NCBI GenBank assembly: GCA_036526195.1
Contig: DATCYZ010000028.1
Coordinates: forward strand, 1 to 11,326
Source: DATCYZ01 sp036526195
GTDB lineage: Bacteria; Pseudomonadota; Gammaproteobacteria; Burkholderiales; SG8-39
Length of the DNA stretch: 11,326 nt
Reading direction: 5' to 3'
A program made the position numbers and the translations under genes. The notes under the pieces are model-generated. The model saw only the letters and a program-made list of their open reading frames with translations, had not been told where the DNA came from and ran no database searches. Shown here piece by piece: positions 6,185 to 11,326 of the stretch (positions within the stretch are counted from its first letter, which is position 1; every line of letters begins with the position of its first letter).

Positions 6185-6826
6185 GTGGATGCCGTGGCCG
6201 ATTCCCGAGTCGCCGCACCGCGCCTGAAGACGCTCGGCGAGACAGCCTATGTCCAGACGCTGGAGGCGATGCGCGCCTATACCGCGCAGCGCGACGAAGC
6301 GAGTGCCGACGAGCTCTGGCTCACCGCCCACCCGCCGGTCTACACGCTCGGGCTGGGCGCGAGCGCGGCGCACGGCCCGCGCGAGGACCGCGGCATCCCG
6401 GTGCTGCGCGTCGAGCGCGGCGGGCAGGTGACTTACCACGGGCCGGGACAAGTGGTGCTCTACACGCTGATTGACCTGCCGCGCCGCGGGCTGAAGGTGC
6501 GCGAGTTCGTCAGCCTGCTCGAGCGCGCGGTGATCATGCTGCTCGCCGAGCACGGCGTGCCCGCCACCTGCCGCGAGGGCGCGCCCGGCGTCTACAGTGG
6601 CGAGGCGAAGGTGGCCGCGCTCGGCCTGCGCGTTTCGCGCGGGCGCACCTTCCACGGCCTTGCGTTGAACGTCGACATGGACCTTTCGCCCTTCGCTGCG
6701 ATCGACCCCTGCGGCTATCCGGGCCTCGCGGTGACGCAGACGTCCTGGCTCGGCATCACGGCCTCGCCCGCGGCGCTCGGCGCGCGGCTTGCGCGGCTGG
6801 TCTCGGAGGCGCTCGGCCGTGCGTGA
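6185..6826 (+). CDS. lipB: Octanoyltransferase LipB
   Basis: LipB moves the octanoyl group from acyl carrier protein to lysines of lipoyl domains (pyruvate and 2-oxoglutarate dehydrogenases, glycine cleavage H protein) in the cytoplasm, the first step of lipoate assembly. The 213-residue product has the family signature RGGQVTYHGPGQVV (78-91). Its catalytic pair is K142 (GEAKVAALG) and C176 (DPCGYPG). The 34-residue spacing equals that of K135 and C169 in E. coli LipB. The GTG start at 6185 follows the ybeD stop by one base; a second in-frame GTG at 6194 is a close alternative, and neither has a strong ribosome binding site, so coupling to ybeD is likely. The 3' end overlaps lipA by eight bases. 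Confidence 0.96.
   Translation: MDAVADSRVAAPRLKTLGETAYVQTLEAMRAYTAQRDEASADELWLTAHPPVYTLGLGASAAHGPREDRGIPVLRVERGGQVTYHGPGQVVLYTLIDLPRRGLKVREFVSLLERAVIMLLAEHGVPATCREGAPGVYSGEAKVAALGLRVSRGRTFHGLALNVDMDLSPFAAIDPCGYPGLAVTQTSWLGITASPAALGARLARLVSEALGRA
6805..6809 (+). promoter_or_regulatory. Ribosome binding site for lipA, inside lipB
   Basis: GGAGG lies nine bases before GTG 6819. It supports that start for lipA over the upstream TTG at 6789, which would overlap lipB by 38 bases. Confidence 0.65.
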
Positions 6827-7760
6827 GGCGGGCGTCAAGGAAAAGGGCGCGAAGAAGACCGCACGCATCCCGATCAAGGTGGTGCCGCGCGCGCCGCTGC
6901 CGAAACCGCCGTGGATCCGCGTGCGCGCGGCCAGCCCCAACTCGCGCTTCTACGAGATCAAGGCGGTGCTGCGCGAGCAGAAGCTGCACACGGTCTGCGA
7001 GGAAGCCTCGTGCCCGAACATCGCCGAATGCTTCGGCAAGGGCACCGCGACCTTCATGATCCTCGGCGACATCTGCACCCGGCGCTGCCCGTTCTGCGAC
7101 GTCGCGCACGGCCGCCCGCTGGCGCCGGACGCCGAGGAGCCCGCGCACCTCGCCGGCACCATCGCGGCGCTCGGCCTCGCCTACGTGGTGATCACCAGCG
7201 TGGACCGCGACGACCTGAAAGACGGCGGCGCGGCGCATTTCGTCGAGTGCATCCGCGCGGTGCGCGCGCGATCGCCGCAGACCACGATCGAGGTGCTGGT
7301 GCCGGACTTCCGCGGCCGCGCCGGGCGCGCGCTGGAGGTGCTGGCGGCGGCGCCGCCGGACGTCATGAACCACAACATGGAAACCGTGCCGCGCCTGTAC
7401 CGGCAGGCACGGCCCGGCGGCGACTACGCGCATTCGCTCGCCTTCCTGAAGGACTTCAAGGCGCGCTTCGCGCAGGTGCCGACCAAGTCCGGCCTGATGG
7501 TCGGGCTGGGCGAGACGGACGCGGAGATCCTCGCCGTGATGCGCGACCTGCGCGCGCACGACGTCGAGATGCTGACCATCGGGCAATACCTCTCGCCCTC
7601 GGCGCACCACTTGCCGGTGGAGCGCTACGTTCCGCCGGAGACCTTCGCGATGTTCGAACGCGAGGCGAAGGCGATGGGCTTTCGCCATGCGGCGGTCGGC
7701 GCCATGGTGCGCTCCTCGTACCACGCCGACCAGCAGGCGCACGCGGCCGGGGTGGAGTGA
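6819..7760 (+). CDS. lipA: Lipoyl synthase LipA (radical SAM)
   Basis: LipA inserts two sulfur atoms into the protein-bound octanoyl chain made by LipB. The 313-residue product has the auxiliary [4Fe-4S] motif C60-x4-C65-x5-C71 (VCEEASCPNIAEC), whose cluster is consumed as sulfur donor. It also has the radical SAM motif C86-x3-C90-x2-C93 (CTRRCPFC) and the C-terminal RSSYHAD (298-304), whose serine is a ligand of the auxiliary cluster. MNHNMETVPRLY (183-194) and SGLMVGLGET (224-233) are further family blocks. The GTG at 6819 gives the usual short basic N-terminal arm. All expected ligands are present. It is the last gene of the dacC-lipA block; no clear hairpin terminator with a T-run follows. 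Confidence 0.97.
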   Translation: MREAGVKEKGAKKTARIPIKVVPRAPLPKPPWIRVRAASPNSRFYEIKAVLREQKLHTVCEEASCPNIAECFGKGTATFMILGDICTRRCPFCDVAHGRPLAPDAEEPAHLAGTIAALGLAYVVITSVDRDDLKDGGAAHFVECIRAVRARSPQTTIEVLVPDFRGRAGRALEVLAAAPPDVMNHNMETVPRLYRQARPGGDYAHSLAFLKDFKARFAQVPTKSGLMVGLGETDAEILAVMRDLRAHDVEMLTIGQYLSPSAHHLPVERYVPPETFAMFEREAKAMGFRHAAVGAMVRSSYHADQQAHAAGVE

Positions 7761-7781
7761 GCCGGCACCGGAACACGCCTC

Positions 7782-7790
7782 TGCTACCCT
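7782..7790 (+). promoter_or_regulatory. Possible extended -10 promoter element for the DUF4197 gene
   Basis: TGCTACCCT in the 55-base gap fits an extended -10 element (TGn plus TACCCT), 25 bases before the ATG at 7816. No convincing -35 box is seen. Read-through from lipA is an alternative. Confidence 0.35.
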
Positions 7791-7804
7791 GAGCGGCCCG
7801 TCCC

Positions 7805-7814
7805 GGAGATCTCC
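7805..7814 (+). promoter_or_regulatory. Ribosome binding site embedded in a 10-base palindrome before the DUF4197 gene
   Basis: GGAGATCTCC is a perfect palindrome ending one base before the ATG at 7816. Its GGAGA half is the ribosome binding site, with six bases of spacing. It may be chance, or it may let a dimeric protein bind across the translation start region. Confidence 0.45.
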
Positions 7815-7815
7815 C

Positions 7816-8496
7816 ATGCTGCGTCGCCTGCCGCTCGTCCTGCTTGCCCTGCTGCTCGCCGCACCCGCCTGGGCGCAGCTCGATCGGATCACGAACTCGG
7901 AGGCGACGAGCGGCCTGCGCGCTGCCCTCGAGCGGGGCGCGCAGGTGGCGGTCGACGGCCTCGGGCGCACCGACGGCTTCTTCGGCAACGACAAAGTGAA
8001 AATCCTGCTGCCCGAGTCGCTGCAGTCGGCGGAGCGCATGCTGCGCAATTTCGGCATGGGCAAGTACGCCGACGAACTGGTGCTCACCATGAACCGCGCG
8101 GCGGAAGCCGCGGTGCCGGAAGCGAAGAAGCTGCTGGTGGATGCCGTAAAGAAGATGAGCGTACAGGACGCCAAGGGCATCCTCACCGGCGGCGAGACCG
8201 CGGGCACCGAGTACTTCAAGCGCACCACCTCCGACCCGCTGCGCGCGCGCTTCCTGCCGATCGTGAAGAAGGCGACCGCGAAGGTCGGCCTTGCGCAGAA
8301 GTACAACGAATACGCCGAGAAGGGCGCGCGCTTCGGCCTGATCGACAAGGACGCCGCCAACATCGACAGCTATGTCACGCAGAAGGCGCTCGATGGCCTC
8401 TTCCTGATGATCGCCGAGGAAGAGAAGAAGATCCGCAAGGACCCCGTCGGCACCGCGTCGAACATCCTGCAGAAGGTGTTCGGGGCGCTGCGCTAG
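7816..8496 (+). CDS. DUF4197 family exported protein of unknown function
   Basis: The 226-residue product has a clear Sec signal peptide (MLRRLPLVLLALLLAAPAWA, cleavage before Q21), so the mature chain is probably periplasmic; there is no lipobox. The mature part looks almost wholly helical and charged. It carries features I associate with DUF4197: a start of the type SGLRAALERGAQVAVDGLG (32-50), DGFFGNDKVKILLP (53-66), an MNRAAEAAVPEA segment (92-103), TEYFKRTTSDPL (131-142), and a C-terminus with DSYVTQKALDGLF (184-196) and KKIRKDP (204-210). No catalytic motif is recognisable and no function is known to me. It faces polA convergently and has its own ribosome binding site, so it may be a single-gene transcript. 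Confidence 0.85.
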   Translation: MLRRLPLVLLALLLAAPAWAQLDRITNSEATSGLRAALERGAQVAVDGLGRTDGFFGNDKVKILLPESLQSAERMLRNFGMGKYADELVLTMNRAAEAAVPEAKKLLVDAVKKMSVQDAKGILTGGETAGTEYFKRTTSDPLRARFLPIVKKATAKVGLAQKYNEYAEKGARFGLIDKDAANIDSYVTQKALDGLFLMIAEEEKKIRKDPVGTASNILQKVFGALR

Positions 8497-8510
8497 CCCG
8501 GCGACCGTCC

Positions 8511-8533
8511 CGCCGCCGCGTTGCGCGGCGGCG
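8511..8533. terminator. Hairpin between convergent DUF4197 gene and polA, probable bidirectional terminator
   Basis: A perfect 10-bp stem, CGCCGCCGCG at 8511-8520 and CGCGGCGGCG at 8524-8533, has a TTG loop; a 9-bp stem with a five-base loop is the more realistic fold. It sits centrally in the 45 bases between two facing genes, where a shared terminator is expected. Neither side has a T-run, so it is not a textbook intrinsic terminator. Confidence 0.6.
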
Positions 8534-8541
8534 CGCCTGCT

Positions 8542-11322
8542 TCAGTGCGCCTCGTCCCAGTTGCTGCCGGTGCCGACGTCGACCACCAGCGGCACCTCGA
8601 GCGTGGAGACGTTCTCCATGCGCTCGCGCAAGCCGGCCTTGACGCGCTCGAGTTCCGCCTCCGGCACCTCGAGCACCAGTTCGTCGTGCACCTGCATGAT
8701 GAGCTTCGCGCCGAGCCCGGCTTCGTCCAGCCAGCCCTGCACCGAGATCATCGCCAGCTTGATCAGGTCGGCGGCGGTGCCCTGCATCGGCGCGTTGATC
8801 GCTGCGCGTTCCGCGGCCTGGCGCCGGTTCTGCGCCGCGGCGCGCGCATCCGGCGCCCACAGGCGGCGCCCGAACACGGTCTCGACATAGCCGACGTCGC
8901 GCGCGCGCTCGCGTGATTCGTCCATGTACCGCTTGACCCCGGGGTAGCGCGAAAAGTAGCTGTCGATGTACGCCTGCGCGGTGACGCGCTCGATGCCGAG
9001 GTTCTGCGCCAGGCCGAAGGCCGACATGCCGTAGATCAGGCCGAAGTTGATCGTCTTGGCCGCGCGCCGCTCGTCGGCGCTCACCTTCTCCAGCGGCACG
9101 CCGAACACCTCCGCGGCGGTGGCGCGGTGCACGTCGTGGCCGTGCGCGAAGGCGTGGCGCAGGCCCGCGTCGGCCGAGAGGTGGGCCATGATGCGCAACT
9201 CGATCTGCGAATAGTCGGCCGAGACGATCCGGCAGCCCGGCGCGGCGATGAAGGCCTCGCGGATGCGCCGTCCCTCGGCGGTGCGCACCGGGATGTTCTG
9301 CAGGTTCGGGTCGGTGGAGGACAGCCGCCCGGTGACGGCGACCGCCTGCGAGTAGGTGGTGTGCACGCGACCGGTGTGCGCGTCGGCCATCTTCGGCAGC
9401 TTGTCGGTGTAGGTGGACTTCAGCTTCGCCACGCCGCGGTACTCGAGCAGCAGCCGCGGCAACGGGTAATCCTGCGCGAGTTCGGTGAGCACGTCCTCGT
9501 CGGTGGAGGGCTGGCCCGAGGGCGTCTTCTTCTTCACCGGCAGGCCCTGGCGCTCGAACAGGATCTCCTGGATCTGCTTGGGCGAGTTCAGGTTGAACGG
9601 CTGGCCGGCCGCCTCGTAGGCCTGCTGCTCGAGCGAAAGCATGGTGCGGCCGAGCTCGTGGCTCTGCGCGGCGAGCTTCTCCGCGTCGAGCAGCACGCCG
9701 TTGCGCTCCATCCTCAGCAGCACCGGCAATACCGGCACCTCGATCTTCGAGTAGACGAAATCGAGCTTCGCGTCCGCCGCGATGCGCGGATGCAGCACCG
9801 TGTGCACCGCGAGCGCGCAATCCGCGTCCTCGGCGGCATAGGCGGTGGCGCGCTCGACGTCCACCGCGGAGAACGGGATGCGCGAGGCGCCCTTCCCGGT
9901 CACCTCGTCGTAACCGATGGTGGTCCAGCCGAGGTGGCGCTGGGCGAGGGTGTCGAGGTCGTGGCGCAGGTGCGCCTCGAACACGTAGGACTCGAGCAGC
10001 GTGTCGTGCGCGATGCCGGCGAGCGTCACGCCGTGGTTCGCGAGGATGTGCGCGTCGTACTTCAGGTTCTGGCCGACCTTGAGGCGCGCCGGATCCTCCA
10101 GCCAGGGCTTGAGCCGCGCCAGCGCGCGCTCGACGCCGAGCTGGTCCGGCGCGCCGGGGTAGGCGTGCGCGAGCGGCAGGTACCAGGCGGTGTCACCGCA
10201 GGCGAAGGACATGCCGACCAGTTGCGCCACCATCGGCTCCAGGCCGGTGGTCTCGGTGTCGAAGCCGGTCAGCGGCGCGCGCTCGAGTTGCGCCGCCATG
10301 GCCTCGAGCGCCGCTTCGTCGAGGACGCAGGCGGTGCGGCGCCGGGGAATCTCGCCCTCGGCGGGCAGCGCCGGGTCCGCGGCCGCCGGCGCGGGCGCCG
10401 CCGGTTTCGGCGCGGCGGCGTTGCGCACGCCGCTGGCGGTGGGCGGCGTGTCCGCGGGCAGGGCATTGAGTTCGCGCAACAGGCTGCGAAAGCCGAAGCG
10501 TTCAGCCAGCACCCGCAGCTGCTCCGGGTCGTCCTGCCCGTCGCCGAGGCCGTCGAGGTCCACCGGCAGCGCGACGTCGCACTTCACGGTGACCAGGTCG
10601 CGCGCCTGCGGCAGCCAGTCGAGCGTCTTGCGCAGGTTCTCGCCGACCACGCCGCCGATCTCGTCGGCGTGCGCCATGATGGCATCCAGCGAATCGTACT
10701 GCGCGAGCCACTTGGCGGCGGTCTTCGGGCCCACCTTCGGTACCCCGGGCACGTTGTCGACGGTGTCGCCGACCAGCGCCAGGTAATCGACGATGCGCGC
10801 CGGCGGCACGCCGAACTTCTTCTGCACGCCCGCGGGATCCAGGGTCTCGAAGCTCATGGTGTTGACCAGCGTCACGGCTTCGTCCACCAGTTGCGCGAGG
10901 TCCTTGTCGCCGGTGGAGATGACCGTGCGCCAGCCCCGCGCGGTGGCGTGCCTCGACAGCGTGCCGATCACGTCATCGGCTTCCACGCCCTCGATGGCGA
11001 GGACCGGCCAGCCGAGCGCGCGCACCGCCTCGATGAGCGGCTCGATCTGCGCGGCGAGGTCCTCCGGCATCGAGGGCCGGTTGGCCTTGTACCCGCTGTA
11101 CATCGCGTCGCGGAAGGTCGGGCCCTTTGCATCGAACACGCAGGCGCGCGCGTCCGCCTTGTAGTCGGCGGCGAGCCGCCGTAGCATGTTCAGGACACCG
11201 TAGATGGCGCCGGTCGGCGCGCCCGAGGGGCTGCGCAGTTCCGGCATCGCGTGGAATGCGCGGTACAGGTACGACGATCCGTCGACCAGCAGCAGGGTCT
11301 TTTCTGGAGGTTTTCCGGGCAC
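8542..11322 (-). CDS. polA: DNA polymerase I
   Basis: This 926-residue enzyme removes RNA primers and fills gaps in replication and repair. The 5' nuclease domain covers residues 1 to about 290, with acidic metal ligands including D14, D64, D116/D117, D139/D141 and D186/D189 and a helix-hairpin-helix segment (GVPKVGPKTA). A Pro/Ala linker (about 301-325) follows. The 3'-5' proofreading domain (about 330-515) keeps D355 and E357 (FDTET), D423 (LKYD) and Y495/D499 (YAAED), so proofreading should be active. The polymerase domain (about 520-926) has motif A DYSQIELR with D703, the O helix RRAAKTINFGLIYG with K756, F760 and Y764, and motif C QVHDE with D880. The GTG start at 11322 gives the usual family N-terminus, but only four upstream bases are in the window, so a start further out is not excluded. 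Confidence 0.97.
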   Translation of the reverse strand: MPGKPPEKTLLLVDGSSYLYRAFHAMPELRSPSGAPTGAIYGVLNMLRRLAADYKADARACVFDAKGPTFRDAMYSGYKANRPSMPEDLAAQIEPLIEAVRALGWPVLAIEGVEADDVIGTLSRHATARGWRTVISTGDKDLAQLVDEAVTLVNTMSFETLDPAGVQKKFGVPPARIVDYLALVGDTVDNVPGVPKVGPKTAAKWLAQYDSLDAIMAHADEIGGVVGENLRKTLDWLPQARDLVTVKCDVALPVDLDGLGDGQDDPEQLRVLAERFGFRSLLRELNALPADTPPTASGVRNAAAPKPAAPAPAAADPALPAEGEIPRRRTACVLDEAALEAMAAQLERAPLTGFDTETTGLEPMVAQLVGMSFACGDTAWYLPLAHAYPGAPDQLGVERALARLKPWLEDPARLKVGQNLKYDAHILANHGVTLAGIAHDTLLESYVFEAHLRHDLDTLAQRHLGWTTIGYDEVTGKGASRIPFSAVDVERATAYAAEDADCALAVHTVLHPRIAADAKLDFVYSKIEVPVLPVLLRMERNGVLLDAEKLAAQSHELGRTMLSLEQQAYEAAGQPFNLNSPKQIQEILFERQGLPVKKKTPSGQPSTDEDVLTELAQDYPLPRLLLEYRGVAKLKSTYTDKLPKMADAHTGRVHTTYSQAVAVTGRLSSTDPNLQNIPVRTAEGRRIREAFIAAPGCRIVSADYSQIELRIMAHLSADAGLRHAFAHGHDVHRATAAEVFGVPLEKVSADERRAAKTINFGLIYGMSAFGLAQNLGIERVTAQAYIDSYFSRYPGVKRYMDESRERARDVGYVETVFGRRLWAPDARAAAQNRRQAAERAAINAPMQGTAADLIKLAMISVQGWLDEAGLGAKLIMQVHDELVLEVPEAELERVKAGLRERMENVSTLEVPLVVDVGTGSNWDEAH

Positions 11323-11326
11323 GATG

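Noticed and set aside
8375..9820. A 481-codon minus-strand frame overlapping the 3' half of polA
   Set aside because: Same strand as polA but in another frame; Arg/Ala/Gly-rich and crossing the polA stop into the DUF4197 gene. No sign of programmed frameshifting at polA, which is complete.
9127..11184. A 685-codon open frame on the plus strand, antisense to polA
   Set aside because: polA on the minus strand shows every family motif through this stretch. The antisense frame is open because of third-position G/C bias and its translation is a low-complexity mix of R, V, G, A, L and H with no domain.
1..11326. Mobile element, defence system, tRNA, riboswitch or other undescribed system
   Set aside because: All but about 220 bases are accounted for by recognised genes of consistent composition. 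I saw no transposase, integrase, terminal repeats, tRNA-like fold or structured leader.

Overview
This window is an ordinary, very G+C-rich proteobacterial housekeeping region packed with essential or near-essential genes. Two features point to a betaproteobacterium, or less likely a pseudomonad-like or other gammaproteobacterium. One is a Pseudomonas-type pyrR-pyrB-pyrC' operon. The other is the series rlpA, dacC, D-amino acid aminotransferase, DUF493 (ybeD), lipB, lipA. The sequence gives no rRNA or other decisive marker, so the class assignment is an inference. I see no tRNA, rRNA, CRISPR array, insertion sequence, prophage or transfer signature.

Layout. Bases 1-65 are the last codons of ruvX (yqgF). 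A tightly overlapping plus-strand block follows: pyrR (62-562), pyrB (552-1502), pyrC' (1503-2789) and rlpA (2786-3799), with junctions that overlap or abut. After a 76-base gap holding a 7-bp inverted repeat and a perfect TATAAT box comes a second plus-strand block: dacC (3876-5009), a D-amino acid aminotransferase (5048-5914), a DUF493/YbeD protein (5917-6183), lipB (6185-6826) and lipA (6819-7760). A 55-base gap precedes a secreted DUF4197 protein (7816-8496). Its 3' end faces that of polA, which fills the rest of the window on the minus strand (11322 to 8542). A 10-bp hairpin lies in the 45 bases between them.

How the genes work together. PyrR, PyrB and PyrC' belong to the start of de novo pyrimidine synthesis. 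The pyrC product has lost nearly all dihydroorotase metal ligands (HxH is replaced by S-A-R, among others). It should be the non-catalytic partner that builds the Pseudomonas-type aspartate transcarbamoylase holoenzyme, so a separate active dihydroorotase is expected elsewhere in the genome. RlpA (glycan cleavage at the septum), DacC (D-Ala-D-Ala carboxypeptidase) and the D-amino acid aminotransferase (D-Ala/D-Glu supply) are peptidoglycan functions. LipB and LipA make protein-bound lipoate, and the DUF493 protein travels with them. PolA is a full three-domain DNA polymerase I with an intact proofreading site.

I found no clear undescribed system. The points most worth a second look are the pseudo-dihydroorotase, the attachment of rlpA to the pyrimidine operon, the aminotransferase inserted between dacC and ybeD, the uncharacterised DUF4197 gene, and dacC's apparently short leader without a ribosome binding site. 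There is no gene-free stretch over 300 bases.
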